From Streptomyces sp. SKN60 (GTDB taxonomy: Bacteria; Actinomycetota; Actinomycetes; Streptomycetales; Streptomycetaceae), in contig NZ_JAHTMW010000004.1 in the NCBI RefSeq assembly GCF_026236535.1, positions 62,001 through 126,000 on the forward strand: 64,000 nt of DNA, given 5' to 3'. A program made the translations under genes and the position numbers. Below the pieces are notes generated by a model. It was not told the DNA's origin. It did no database searches and saw only the letters and a list, made by a program, of their open reading frames with translations. This document shows, one piece after another, positions 50,132-59,344 of this stretch (positions within the stretch are counted from its first letter, which is position 1; each line of letters opens with the position of its first letter).

Positions 50132-50995
50132 CTAGCGGGCGGCCAGGCCGAGCTGTCGCTCGGCGGCGTCGGCGGTCTGGGCGAGGAGAACGGCGATGGT
50201 CATGGGGCCGACGCCGCCGGGGACGGGGGTGATGAGGGAGGCGCGCTCGGCGGCGCTGTCGAAGTCGACGTCGCCGACGTTGCCCGGGTTGTAGCCGGCG
50301 TCGATGACGACGGCGCCGGGCTTGATGTCCTCGCCCTTGATGAAGTTGGGCTTGCCGACGGCGGCGACGAGGATGTCGGCCTCGCGGACGGCGGCGGAGA
50401 GGTCGGTGGTGCGGGAGTGGCAGTAGGTGACGGTGGCGTCGCGGCCGAGGAGCAGCAGTCCGGCGGGCTTGCCGAGGATGGCGCTGCGGCCGACGACCAC
50501 GGCCCGCTTGCCGCTGAGCTCGACGTCGTACGCGTCGAGCAGCCGCATGATGCCGCCGGGGGTGCAGGAGACGAAGCCGGGCAGGCCGAAGCCCATGGCG
50601 GCGAAGGAGGCCATGGTGACGCCGTCGACGTCCTTCTCGGGGGCGATGGCCTCGAAGGCGGCGCGCTCGTCGATGTGCGGTCCGACCGGGTGCTGGAGCA
50701 GGATGCCGTGGACGTCGGGGTCCTCGGACAGCGCGGTGATCGCGGCGACGAGTTCCTCGGTGCTGGTCTCGGCGGGCAGCTCGACGTGCTTGGAGCGGAT
50801 TCCGGCCTTCGCGCAGCGGTTCTGCTTCATCTTCACGTACGTGACGGAGGCGGGGTCGGCGCCGACGAGGACGGTGGCGAGGCAGGGGGTGGTGCCGGTG
50901 CGGCGGGTGATCTCGGCGGCGCGGGCGGCGGTCTCCTCGACCGTGCGGCGGGCGAGCGCGGTGCCGTCCATGAGGCGTGCGGTGCTGGTGGGCAT
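50132..50995 (-). CDS. folD: Bifunctional methylene-THF dehydrogenase/cyclohydrolase
   Basis: The 287-residue product shows FolD hallmarks: YVKMKQNRC with catalytic Lys56, the substrate loop GILLQHPVGPHID, the NADP-binding motif VVGRSAILGKPAGLLLL and the closing GGVGPMTIAVLL. The start is the ATG at 50995 (MPTSTARLMDG). It converts methylene-THF to formyl-THF via methenyl-THF, using NADP. It is not in a purine operon here. Streptomyces often carry two FolD copies; whether this is the only one cannot be told. Confidence 0.93.
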   Translation of the reverse strand: MPTSTARLMDGTALARRTVEETAARAAEITRRTGTTPCLATVLVGADPASVTYVKMKQNRCAKAGIRSKHVELPAETSTEELVAAITALSEDPDVHGILLQHPVGPHIDERAAFEAIAPEKDVDGVTMASFAAMGFGLPGFVSCTPGGIMRLLDAYDVELSGKRAVVVGRSAILGKPAGLLLLGRDATVTYCHSRTTDLSAAVREADILVAAVGKPNFIKGEDIKPGAVVIDAGYNPGNVGDVDFDSAAERASLITPVPGGVGPMTIAVLLAQTADAAERQLGLAAR

Positions 50996-51156
50996 GGGAG
51001 CTCCTGAGCGTCGTCGTTGACCGGTTGATCGCCCAGGCGCACGGCAGCGGCACGGAGGCACGGAATGCGCGCGTCCGCCGGGCCGCTCCCCGGTGGTGAT
51101 CCACCTCAAGCGCCAGTCACGGCCCGCGCACCACTCTACGTGACGCCCAGGTGAGA

Positions 51157-51173
51157 GATACCGGCCCGGTATC
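51157..51173. promoter_or_regulatory. Perfect palindrome GATACCGG-C-CCGGTATC
   Basis: An 8+1+8 inverted repeat whose half-site (GGTATC) recurs in every unit of the adjacent 23-bp tandem array. It is 57 bp from the first unit. It probably belongs to the same regulatory site cluster. Confidence 0.6.
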
Positions 51174-51229
51174 GGTCAGGACCGGGTCGGGCATCGGCCG
51201 GCGCGCGTATCCGGTATCCGCCGGAGCGC

Positions 51230-51321
51230 GTGTCAGGTATCGGTCAGGGCGCGTGTCAGGTATCGGTCAGGGCGTGTGTCAGGTATCGGTCAGGGCGTGT
51301 GTCAGGTATCGGTCAGGGTGC
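51230..51321. repeat. Four tandem 23-bp units (iteron-like array)
   Basis: Four consecutive units of 23 bp start GTGTCAGGTATCGG and share the core GGTATCGGTCAGGG; they differ only in the last two or three bases. A divergent fifth copy (GGTATCGGTCAGGA) lies at 51169. The array lies in a 416-bp region between the folD start and a GAF regulator gene. The array is 90 bp from the likely TTG start, so it may be an operator array for that regulator. Confidence 0.9.
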
Positions 51322-51411
51322 ATATGCGGTCCGGTCCGGACGCTTGTCGGCGGGGCGTGCGCGCATGACGATGACGTCCACGGTGCGGACGACCTCGACG
51401 GGGAGGCCGAG

Positions 51412-52707
51412 TTGATCGGGACGACATCGGCGGCGGGCACGGACGGCGCGGCGGTACGGCGGGCGCACGAGGCGTTCACGGCCGGCACCGCTCCCGGGGC
51501 GCCGCCGGACACCCCGTCCGTGCGGCCGCTGGTCGCGGATTCCTGGCGGCGTTCGGCACGCGCGCGCGTGAGCCCGGACGGCGCGGCACGCGTGGAGCTG
51601 GACGAGGAGGAGCTCGCCGGGCACCGGGACGGGCATCCGCTGGCGGCGGTGATGCCGGTGGTGCGGGAGCTGATGGGGGCGTACGCGCGGGACGGCGAGC
51701 ATCTGCTCGCCGTGTGCGACGCGGCGGGCCGGATGCTGTGGGTCGAGGGGCATCCGCGGACGCTGCGGCTCGCGCAGGGGATGAACTTCGTCGCGGGGGC
51801 GCGCTGGTCGGAGTCGGCGGCGGGGACGAACGCCCCGGGGACGGCCATGGCGGTGGACCGGCCGGTGCAGGTGTGCGCGGCGGAGCACTTCCGGCGGCCG
51901 GTGCAGGCCTGGACGTGCGCCGCGGCGCCGGTGCACGATCCGCACAGCGGGCGGCTGCTCGGGGCGGTGGACATCACCGGCGGGGCGGGGCTCGCGCATC
52001 CGCACAGCCTGGCGTTCGTGCAGGCGGTGGCGCGGGCGGCGGAGTCGCAGCTCGCGCTGGTCTCCCCCGCTCCGGCGGCCGGTGGCCGGCCCCGGCTCAC
52101 GGCTCTCGGCCGGGACGAGGCGCTGCTGCACGTCGCGGGGCGGCGGCTGCGGCTGAGCCGGCGGCACAGCGAGCTCCTGGTGATCCTGGCGCAGCGCCCG
52201 GAGGGGGTGTCCGGGGAGGAGCTGCTCACGCTCCTGTACGAGGACGAGTCGGTCACGCCGGTCACGCTGCGGGCGGAGCTGTCCCGGCTGCGGGGCCTGC
52301 TCGGCCCGGAGCTCCTCGCCTCGCGTCCGTACCGTCTGACGGCGGACGTCGACGCGGACTTCGCCGCGGTGGACCGCCGGCTGTCCTCCGGGGCGGTGGC
52401 GACGGCGCTCGGCGGGTACGCGGGGCCGCTGCTGCCGTCCTCTTGCGCGCCGGGTGTCGTACGGCTGCGGGAACGGCTCGCCGGGCGGCTGCGGGCGGCG
52501 CTCGTCGACCGGGGCGATCCGGGGCTGCTGGCGGACTGGGCGTACAGCACGTGGGGCGAGGACGACGTGACGGTGTGGCGGGCGCTCGCCTCGGCCGTAC
52601 CGGCGGCCCAGGCGCCGGCGGTACGTGCCCGGCTGGCCGCTCTGGACGCGGAACTGTGCGCCGGTGCAACGGGGTTGCAACGTCGGGGCGCGCACCATCG
52701 GCCGTGA
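51412..52707 (+). CDS. GAF-domain transcriptional regulator with winged-helix C-terminus
   Basis: The 431-residue product uses a TTG start at 51412 behind GGGGAGG; an in-frame upstream GTG exists but would read through the repeats. Residues about 40-200 form an AcoR-like helix and GAF domain (LVADSWRRSA, GMNFVAGARWSESAAGTNAPGTAMAVDRPVQV, AAPVHDPHSGRLLGAVDITGG). The C-terminal part (RPRLTALGRDEALLHVAGRRLRLSRRHSELLVIL, LAQRPEGVSGEELLTLLYEDESVTPVTLRAELSRLRGLL) is a winged-helix DNA-binding domain of the OmpR/SARP type, not the sigma-54 AAA module. It precedes the aldehyde dehydrogenase and probably controls it. Confidence 0.82.
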   Translation: MIGTTSAAGTDGAAVRRAHEAFTAGTAPGAPPDTPSVRPLVADSWRRSARARVSPDGAARVELDEEELAGHRDGHPLAAVMPVVRELMGAYARDGEHLLAVCDAAGRMLWVEGHPRTLRLAQGMNFVAGARWSESAAGTNAPGTAMAVDRPVQVCAAEHFRRPVQAWTCAAAPVHDPHSGRLLGAVDITGGAGLAHPHSLAFVQAVARAAESQLALVSPAPAAGGRPRLTALGRDEALLHVAGRRLRLSRRHSELLVILAQRPEGVSGEELLTLLYEDESVTPVTLRAELSRLRGLLGPELLASRPYRLTADVDADFAAVDRRLSSGAVATALGGYAGPLLPSSCAPGVVRLRERLAGRLRAALVDRGDPGLLADWAYSTWGEDDVTVWRALASAVPAAQAPAVRARLAALDAELCAGATGLQRRGAHHRP

Positions 52708-52752
52708 ACGCCGGCCGAGGGCGGCCGGCGCGGTCCGAGGGAGGTCCTGCCC

Positions 52753-54276
52753 ATGACCCGTTTCGCCGCACCCGGCACCGAGGGTTCGCTCATGTCGTAC
52801 GCGAGCCGTTACGACCACTGGATCGGCGGGGAGTACGTGGCCCCGGCGGGCGGCCGGTACTTCGAGAACCCGAGCCCGGTCGACGGCCGGGCGTTCACGG
52901 AGGTGGCCCGCGGCACCGCCGAGGACGTGGAGCGCGCCCTGGACGCGGCGCACGCGGCGGCCCCGGCCTGGGGGCGCACGGCGCCGGCCGAGCGGGCGCA
53001 GGTGCTGCTGCGGATCGCCGACCGGATGGAGGCCTCGCTGGAGGCGCTGGCGGTGGCGGAGAGCTGGGAGAACGGCAAGCCGGTACGGGAGACGCTGGCC
53101 GCCGACATCCCGCTCGCCATCGACCACTTCCGCTACTTCGCGGGGGCACTGCGCGCGCAGGAGGGCGCGCTCAGCCAGATCGACGAGGACACCGTGGCGT
53201 ACCACTTCCACGAGCCGCTGGGTGTGGTGGCGCAGATCATCCCGTGGAACTTCCCGATCCTGATGGCGGTGTGGAAGCTGGCGCCGGCGCTCGCCGCGGG
53301 CAACGCGGTCGTCCTCAAGCCGGCCGAACAGACCCCGGTCTCCGTGCACTTCTGGATGAGCCTGGTGGCGGATCTGCTGCCGCCGGGCGTGGTCAACATC
53401 GTCAACGGCTTCGGCGAGGAGGCCGGCAAGCCGCTCGCGTCCTCCCCGCGGGTCGCGAAGATCGCCTTCACCGGCGAGACGACCACCGGCCGCCTGATCA
53501 TGGAGTACGCGGCGCAGAACCTGAAGCCGGTGACCCTGGAGCTGGGCGGCAAGTCGCCGAACATCTTCTTCGACGACGTGTCGGCGGCGGACGACGACTT
53601 CCGCGACAAGGCCCTCGAAGGCTTCACCATGTTCGCCCTCAACCAGGGCGAGGTCTGCACCTGCCCCTCCCGCGCCCTCGTCCAGCGCGGCCACTACCAC
53701 GACTTCCTGCAGGCGGCGATCGCCCGCACGGAGGCCATCGTCCCCGGCCACCCCCTCGACACCGACACCATGATCGGCGCCCAGGCCTCCGCCGACCAGC
53801 TCGCCAAGATCCTCTCCTACCTGGAGATCGGCCAGCAGGAGGGCGCCAAGATCCTGACGGGCGGTCAGCGCGTCGAGCACGGCGGCGACCTGGCCGGCGG
53901 CTTCTACGTCCAGCCCACCATCTTCGAGGGCGACAACCGCATGCGCGTCTTCCAGGAGGAGATCTTCGGCCCCGTCGTCGCCGTCACCTCCTTCACCGAC
54001 CTCGACGACGCCGTCCACACCGCCAACGACACCCTCTACGGCCTCGGCGCCGGCGTCTGGACCCGCGACGCCACCACCGCCTACCGCGCCGGCCGCGCGA
54101 TCCAGGCGGGCCGCGTCTGGACCAACTGCTACCACGCGTACCCGGCGCATGCCGCTTTCGGCGGGTACAAGCAGTCGGGGGTCGGACGGGAAACCCACAA
54201 GATGATGCTGGAGCACTACCAGCAGACGAAGAACATCCTTCAGAGTTACTCCCCCAAGAAGCTGGGGTTCTTCTAG
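52753..54276 (+). CDS. Aldehyde dehydrogenase
   Basis: The 507-residue NAD(P)-dependent enzyme carries catalytic Glu263 (LELGGKSPN) and nucleophile Cys302 ([11 protein letters not shown]). The NAD-binding GxTxxG segment appears as FTGETTTG, and [13 protein letters not shown] lies near the end. The pattern ([22 protein letters not shown]) is the acetaldehyde/ExaC-like branch. A second cysteine two residues after the nucleophile is unusual but present in this branch. The upstream GAF regulator is the classic companion. The DUF779 gene often following such aldehyde dehydrogenases is absent here. Confidence 0.93.
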   Translation: MTRFAAPGTEGSLMSYASRYDHWIGGEYVAPAGGRYFENPSPVDGRAFTEVARGTAEDVERALDAAHAAAPAWGRTAPAERAQVLLRIADRMEASLEALAVAESWENGKPVRETLAADIPLAIDHFRYFAGALRAQEGALSQIDEDTVAYHFHEPLGVVAQIIPWNFPILMAVWKLAPALAAGNAVVLKPAEQTPVSVHFWMSLVADLLPPGVVNIVNGFGEEAGKPLASSPRVAKIAFTGETTTGRLIMEYAAQNLKPVTLELGGKSPNIFFDDVSAADDDFRDKALEGFTMFALNQGEVCTCPSRALVQRGHYHDFLQAAIARTEAIVPGHPLDTDTMIGAQASADQLAKILSYLEIGQQEGAKILTGGQRVEHGGDLAGGFYVQPTIFEGDNRMRVFQEEIFGPVVAVTSFTDLDDAVHTANDTLYGLGAGVWTRDATTAYRAGRAIQAGRVWTNCYHAYPAHAAFGGYKQSGVGRETHKMMLEHYQQTKNILQSYSPKKLGFF

Positions 54277-54970
54277 CACGCCGAGTCTGTCCACCTGTCC
54301 CGAAACTGCTCATCCAGCCCAGCGCCGAATCAGTCATCGTCCGACTCCCGTCCAGCACCTCAAGCAGTCGGCTCGATCGCTCAGCGCTCGTCTCCGGACC
54401 AGTCACGGACCGGACTCCCGCCCGAGGCGAGCCAGGCGGCAATCCTTTGACAGGTGCGGTGACACGGCGAGCGTGGACGGCTCAGGGTTCTGTCGCGCTT
54501 CCCCTTCCGCATGACGGTGCGGAGGGGGATCCCCAGTGGGGCGGACGATGGTCGTGTCCCGGCTGACCTCGATGTCCTCCGCCACCTCGGGCTTCCTGTT
54601 GAGCCAACTGGCGAGAGCGTCCACCTCGCTCTCGTCAACGGGTCACTCCTCCTGTCGATGGCTCTGCCTGCGGACAGCCCCGGTGGCGATGGTGCGGGCC
54701 TGGTCGACGGGGTAGCGGGGGCGTACGGCGTGCATGCCGTCCCGCGGGGTCACGTCCTGTATCGGCGATGGCCAGGAGGGGCGCCTGGATCCGGGTCCGG
54801 ATCTCCTGGCGGCGCCTTCGGGCCGGGGTGCGGGGGCGATGAGATGCGGGCGTCGTACCCTCGGGGCAGAGTGGGGAAGGACCTGTTCGTACCGAGGTGG
54901 TCCCCCTTGGTCCCGCGTGCTGGAGACGGGACGGAGTGATGCGAGGATTGTCGTGACGTCGGAGTGATCG
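54277..54970. other. Long intergenic region with possible decayed coding DNA
   Basis: 694 bp without a recognisable intact gene. On the minus strand a 73-codon frame (54403-54624) and a short frame ending with ATIATGAVRRQ-like sequence are followed by a ribosome-site-like GGAGG, suggesting a small decayed operon or mobile-element remnant. I could not match either to a family. The last 60 bp probably hold the promoter of the PP2C gene. Confidence 0.45.
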
Positions 54971-55813
54971 ATGTTCCGCAGACGGCCGGCCGACAACAGC
55001 GAGGACCTTCTGGTCCGGCTCGGGTCGCTGACCGCCAGGGCCCGGGAGTTGGCCGAGACGCAGCGTTCCCGTGTCGAGCTCGCCGTGGCCCTGCAGCGCG
55101 GCATGCTGCCCTCGGACCTGCCCAGCTTTCCGGGCGCCCGGCTGGCCGTCCGCTATGAGCCCGCCAACCACGGGCTCAACGTCGGCGGTGACTGGTACGA
55201 CGCCTTCTCCCTGCCCGGCGGGCAGATCGGCATGTCCATCGGTGACGTGCAGGGGCACAACATCGAGGCCGCCGCCTTCATGGGACAGGTCCGCGTGGCA
55301 CTGCGCGCGCTGGCCTCCGTCACCGGAGACCCGGGAGAGCTGCTCGGTCGCACCAACGACCTGCTGATCTCTCTGGGCGCCGACCTCTTCGCCACCTGCA
55401 CCTTCCTGCGGCTCGATCCCGCTGCCGGCACCCTGGAGTGCGCCCGGGCCGGTCACATCCCCTACATCTGGGCCACCAGCGACGGCCGCTCCGGCATCGA
55501 CGACAGCGAGGGCGGGCCTCCGCTCGGTGTGCTCCGCGACGTCGACTACCCGGCCACGCGCCACCGGCTCACCGCCGACGGTGTCTTCGTCCTCCTGACC
55601 GACGGGGTGGTGGAGGGGCCCTCGCTCCACGTCGACGAGGGTCTGGACCGGGTGACGCGGCTCGCCGGGATCACCGCCGTCGCCGGGCTGGACGTCGACG
55701 CGCTCGCCACCGCCGTCATGAAGCTGGCGGCCACGGTGGGGCACGAGGACGACGCAGCCGTCCTGGTCGTCGGCCATGACGGCGGTCCGGCCCGGTCGAC
55801 AGTCGAGGGGTGA
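54971..55813 (+). CDS. SpoIIE-type PP2C phosphatase
   Basis: The 280-residue protein has the PP2C/SpoIIE catalytic core: LQRGMLPSDLP, YEPANHGLNVGGDWYDAFSLPGGQIGMSIGDVQGHNIEAAAFMGQVRVALRALA and ARAGHIPYIW, ending with FVLLTDGVVEG and HEDDAAVLVV. The metal-binding aspartates GGDWYD and GDVQGH are present. A short N-terminal helix with no sensory domain precedes the catalytic part. Such phosphatases in Streptomyces act on anti-anti-sigma factors. The next gene is a stand-alone MASE1 membrane protein, suggesting a two-part signalling unit. Confidence 0.9.
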   Translation: MFRRRPADNSEDLLVRLGSLTARARELAETQRSRVELAVALQRGMLPSDLPSFPGARLAVRYEPANHGLNVGGDWYDAFSLPGGQIGMSIGDVQGHNIEAAAFMGQVRVALRALASVTGDPGELLGRTNDLLISLGADLFATCTFLRLDPAAGTLECARAGHIPYIWATSDGRSGIDDSEGGPPLGVLRDVDYPATRHRLTADGVFVLLTDGVVEGPSLHVDEGLDRVTRLAGITAVAGLDVDALATAVMKLAATVGHEDDAAVLVVGHDGGPARSTVEG

Positions 55814-55992
55814 CGGGGGCTCGCCCCGGGTCGGCACGCCCCGGTTCGGGCCAGACCTCGGGCCGGTCCGGAATCCACCAGCGGATCCGGACTCCATCCG
55901 GCCCGAATTCCAGCCGGCCCGGACTCGTGCCGGACGGCGGCGCCCGACACGCAGGGGTCCTTGCCCGGTCGTGGCGGCCCGGCCGGTGTCTG

Positions 55993-57027
55993 ATGGCTTG
56001 CGTGTTGGATATTCGGCAGTTCCGGCCCTTTACCGAGGCGGCGCTGATTTCGCTGGCCGTGGCGGTCTGCTACTACGCGGCCGGACGGCTCGGCCTGCTG
56101 GGCCGCCTCGTCGTCGACGGCGTGGTGGCCACCCCCATCTGGCCGCCCACCGGCGTCGCAGTCGCCGCCCTGCTGCTGTTCGGCGCGCGGGTCTGGCCCG
56201 GGATCGCCCTCGGCTCCTTCCTCGTCATCGCCTCCCTGACCACCCCTGGGCCCACCACAGTGGTCACCGTGGTGAGCAACACCGTCGCGCCGCTCTGCGC
56301 CTTCCTGCTGCTGAGTCGGGTCGGCTTCCGGCTCGACGTGGCGCGGCTGCGGGACGGAGTCTCGCTGGTCTTCCTCGGCGGGTTCGGCGCCATGCTGATC
56401 AGCGCGACCGCGGGGGTCGGACTGCAGGTGGTGACAGGCTCCCTGGACAGGGGCGAGTTCTGGGCCGTGTGGCTGGCCTGGTGGGCGGGCGACACGATGG
56501 GGGTTCTGCTCGTCGCTCCGCTCCTGCTCGTACTCGCGGGGCCGGCCGGACGGTTCCAGGTACGGCGCTGGAAGGAGGCGGCCTTTCTGGGGCTGACGAC
56601 CCTGGTTCTCGTCCCCCTGGCCGTGCTCAGTCCGATGGGCCTGCTCTTCCTCGTCTTCCCCCTGCTGGTCTGGGCAGCCCTCCGCTTCCAGCTCGCCGGC
56701 AGCGTGCTGTGCGCGCTCTTCGCGTCCGTACTCGCCACCTTCGTGGCAACCTCTGACCAGGGTGCGTTCTTCCGCCTGTCGGACGTCGAGATCATGGTCA
56801 AGCTCCAGACGTTCAACGGTTCCGCCGCCCTGACCGCTCTGCTCCTCGCCTCCGTCATCACCGAGCAGCGTGCGACCCGCCGTTCGGTGCGCCGCGCCTG
56901 CGAGGAACTGGCGGAGGTCCTGGAGCACCTCGCGGCGGGCGAGCCCTCGCCGGGTCCGGCCGCCGGGCCCCCGCCCGAGCCCACCGAGAGCCGGGCAGCC
57001 CCACCCGGCGGACACCCGGATCCGTGA
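55993..57027 (+). CDS. Stand-alone MASE1 membrane sensor protein
   Basis: The 344-residue product starts at the ATG at 55993 (MACVLDIRQF). Eight or more hydrophobic segments and the phrase GVVATPIWPPTGVAVAALLLFGARVWPGIALGSF are the MASE1 pattern, with LAWWAGDTMGVLLVAPLLLVL near residue 160. MASE1 normally precedes a GGDEF, EAL or kinase domain. Here the C-terminus is only a short helix (RRACEELAEVLEHLA) and a Pro-rich tail, so no output domain is attached. The upstream PP2C gene, 180 bp away in the same direction, may be the missing effector. Confidence 0.85.
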   Translation: MACVLDIRQFRPFTEAALISLAVAVCYYAAGRLGLLGRLVVDGVVATPIWPPTGVAVAALLLFGARVWPGIALGSFLVIASLTTPGPTTVVTVVSNTVAPLCAFLLLSRVGFRLDVARLRDGVSLVFLGGFGAMLISATAGVGLQVVTGSLDRGEFWAVWLAWWAGDTMGVLLVAPLLLVLAGPAGRFQVRRWKEAAFLGLTTLVLVPLAVLSPMGLLFLVFPLLVWAALRFQLAGSVLCALFASVLATFVATSDQGAFFRLSDVEIMVKLQTFNGSAALTALLLASVITEQRATRRSVRRACEELAEVLEHLAAGEPSPGPAAGPPPEPTESRAAPPGGHPDP

Positions 57028-57394
57028 CCCTCCGCGTCCGCGACCGATCCGTTCAACGGTGGCTGCGGCGGTCGGAGTCGGGCCGTTGGTCCGGGGGGGG
57101 GGCGAGGAGCGGGGCGATCGCTGACGCCGGGTGGGCGGCGGTCGAACAGAAGCGGCGTCGGAGCCGGTGCCGGGGGCAGGACGGGGATCGGAAAGCCGTG
57201 CTCCGGCGGGCATCCGCGGATCTCGGACCGGGTTTGCCACGTTCGCCCTGGCGGGCTGGGGGGGGCTGGCCGGCTGGGCGAGCGAACGGTACGTGTCGAG
57301 CAGCGCGCCCCGGTCGTGCGTGTTCCTGACCGCGGGCCCGAGGCCGACCGCGAGGAGCGGGCCGGTCCGGAGACCGGCGGGCGCGGGTAGTGGG

Positions 57395-57893
57395 ACCGCT
57401 TCGCCCTGGGCGACGCCGGTGAGAACGACCGCCATTCCCAGGGCGATCCGGAGGCTGAAGTCCTCGTGGAGGACGACGGCGCCGAGGGCAACGGAGACCA
57501 CGGGCAGCAGGTAGCCGATGGTGGCCGTGTGGGTGGCGTCTTCGGCCGCGATGTTCCGGTAGGTGAGGTGGAAGGTGACGCCGGTGGCGACGACGCCGAG
57601 GATCACCGTGGCGATCAGCTGTCTCGGGGTGATCTCGATCGGTGTCAGGCCGTCCGCCGCCAGGATCGGTGCGGTGAGGACGGTCGCGGCGGTGAGCTGC
57701 GCCGCGGACAGCGCGAGGGTCGGGATCCCCTTGCCGACCAGGTGGCGGCTCATGAACAGGAAACCGACCGCGTAACCGGCCGCCGCGCCGACGATGGCGA
57801 GGGCTCCCCAGCCGCCCGACTCGCCGGCCTGCCACGGCGCGAAGATGAGTACCACCCCGGCGAATCCCAGCAGCAGGCCGACCACCCGTGCCG
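57395..57893 (-). pseudogene. EamA/DMT transporter, 5'-truncated
   Basis: The minus strand encodes the C-terminal half of an EamA transporter: ARVVGLLLGFAGVVLIFAP, AAAGYAVGFLFMSRHLVGKGIPTLALSAAQLTAATVLTAPIL, ITPRQLIATVILGVVATGVTFHLTYRNIAAEDATHTATIGYLLPVVSVALGAVVLHED and ALGMAVVLTGVA. The first five helices are missing and the 5' end abuts the LysR fragment at about 57893. The frame also lacks a normal stop, running on through the antisense of MASE1. It is not functional. Confidence 0.85.
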
Positions 57894-57900
57894 GCCCCCG

Positions 57901-58230
57901 GTCACCGACGCCTGCGCCGCGGCAGGCTTCAGCCCTGACTTCGCGGCCACGCCGCAGGACTACGCCACCGCACAGGGCTTCGTCGCCGCGTGTCTCGGCG
58001 TGAGCCTCGTCCCGCAGCTCGGACTGAGCGCCCCTCACCCCGGCGTCGCGATCCGCCGCGTCAGGCGCTCCGAGCCGGTCAGGGCGATCCACGCCGTGTG
58101 CCGGGCCGGTTCCCTTGAACAGCCCGTCCTGCACACGCTCCTCGACGCCTTCCGCGAGTCGGGCGGGGTGGGACGACCGACGCCGGAGGCCGAAGGACGC
58201 GTGGCCCCGCGCACCCGGAGCAGCAGCTGA
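57901..58230 (+). pseudogene. LysR effector-domain fragment, 5'-truncated
   Basis: The plus strand gives 109 codons of a LysR effector domain: VTDACAAAGFSPDFAATPQDYATAQGFVAACLGVSLVPQLGLSAP, then HPGVAIRRVRRSEPVRAIHAVCRAGSLEQPVLHTLLDAFRE. The DNA-binding domain and first half are absent. The fragment starts at the point where the DMT fragment starts on the other strand. This arrangement means the two genes were once divergent and a deletion removed their shared promoter and both 5' halves. Confidence 0.85.
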
Positions 58231-58335
58231 AGCGACGCGGTCCGACGCCGGGTGCGGGGCACCGGTTGTCGGATGCTCTTCCCAGACTCTGATTCGTCAT
58301 GACGGGCATCGAGAGGATTCATCCGCGTTCGACGA

Positions 58336-58561
58336 GCGGTGGGAAGGGTTCTCCCAGGAGCGGCTGGGCGGATTCCCGGCTCCTGAGGACGTACGCATCC
58401 TGTCCACGGCACAGTGGGCGGGACGCGGGCACTGCTTCGAGCAGTTCGAGATCCCCCTTCTGGAGCCCGGCGCCCGGCACCAGCTGACTGACACCGGCCA
58501 CCCGAGCGAGGAGCGCACCGACCGCGAGATCATGGCAACTCGGCGACAGTCAAACAGATGA
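58336..58561 (+). pseudogene. Unidentified coding remnant
   Basis: A frame with strong third-position G/C reads FDERWEGFSQERLGGFPAPEDVRI, then LSTAQWAGRGHCFEQFEIPLLEPGARHQL, and stops at 58561. There is no plausible start codon upstream in frame. The composition is coding-like, so it is probably the tail of a gene lost upstream by deletion. I do not recognise the family. Confidence 0.4.
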
Positions 58562-58701
58562 CCCGATATCCGAGGCCCGCAGGTGATCGACCACCAGATC
58601 AGGCGGCGGTGCCGGGCCACCCAGGGCAGGAACCTTCGGGGTGGCAAAGAACAGATGGGCGCCGAGCGATGAGTTTCCGGTGACCCGGCGGTCCGCCCTG
58701 C

Positions 58702-59307
58702 ATGGACAACACATCACGCATGACACCGATCGACCTGGGGGCGGCCGCGGAGCGCGTCGCCCGGCTCGTCGAGGGCATCGACGACGAGCGGCTCGACGAC
58801 CCGACGCCCTGCCCCGAGTACGCGGTACGGGAGCTACTCGCTCATGTCGCCGGGCTGAGCGTCGCCTTCCGCGACGCGGCCCGCAAGCAGTTCGGGCCGA
58901 CGACCGGCACACCGCCCGGCTCAGCCCGTCCGGTACTGGCGGACGACTGGCGGACGGCCCTGCCGAATGCGCTGAACGAGCTGGCGGCCGCCTGGCGGGA
59001 GCCGGACGCATGGGAGGCGAACACGCAGGCGGGCGGCGTCGACCTGCCGGCCGCTGTCATGGGCCGGGTCGCGCTCGACGAACTGCTGATCCACGGCTGG
59101 GACCTGGCACGGGCGAGCGGCCAGAGCTACGAGGTGAGTGAGGAGGAGCTCCGGGTCTCCGAGGCTCTGCTGACTCCGGCTGATGACGCTTCCGGCGAGG
59201 GGTTCTTCGGGCCGGTCGTCGCGGTACCGGACGGCGCGCCCCTGCTGGACCGCGTGATCGGCCTCAGCGGCCGCCGTCCCGACTGGCACCGGCCCCAGGG
59301 GCACTGA
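58702..59307 (+). CDS. TIGR03086-type metal-binding (mycothiol-dependent DinB-like) protein
   Basis: The 201-residue product fits the maleylpyruvate isomerase N-terminal / DinB-like family: ERVARLVEGIDDERLDDPTPCPEYAVRELLAHVAGLSVAFRDA and VALDELLIHGWDLARASGQ. Metal-binding histidines are in the LLAHVAGL and LIHGWDLA segments. Family members bind zinc and use mycothiol as cofactor or transfer thiols. The C-terminus reads LLDRVIGLSGRRPDWHRP, as usual. The ATG at 58702 is used; an internal ATG seven codons later is also possible. No operon partner is seen. Confidence 0.88.
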   Translation: MDNTSRMTPIDLGAAAERVARLVEGIDDERLDDPTPCPEYAVRELLAHVAGLSVAFRDAARKQFGPTTGTPPGSARPVLADDWRTALPNALNELAAAWREPDAWEANTQAGGVDLPAAVMGRVALDELLIHGWDLARASGQSYEVSEEELRVSEALLTPADDASGEGFFGPVVAVPDGAPLLDRVIGLSGRRPDWHRPQGH

Positions 59308-59344
59308 CCCGCAGGGTTGCTGACGGGACCGGGTCTTGATCACG

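Noticed and set aside
51230..51321. CRISPR array
   Set aside because: The 23-bp units follow head to tail without spacers, and no cas genes are near.
51230..51321. Replication origin iterons
   Set aside because: No Rep gene or A/T-rich region is present and the array is placed like an operator before a regulator gene.
51412..52707. Sigma-54 dependent activator
   Set aside because: The GAF half resembles AcoR, but the AAA+ and Fis domains are absent and a winged helix takes their place.
54381..54650. ISL3-like transposase fragment on the minus strand
   Set aside because: The match was limited to a few residues around DALASWLNRKPEV and lacks the RDR and catalytic patterns, so it is kept only as possible decayed DNA.
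57131..57514. Plus-strand frame antisense to the DMT relic
   Set aside because: No motifs; the minus strand gives clear EamA helices.
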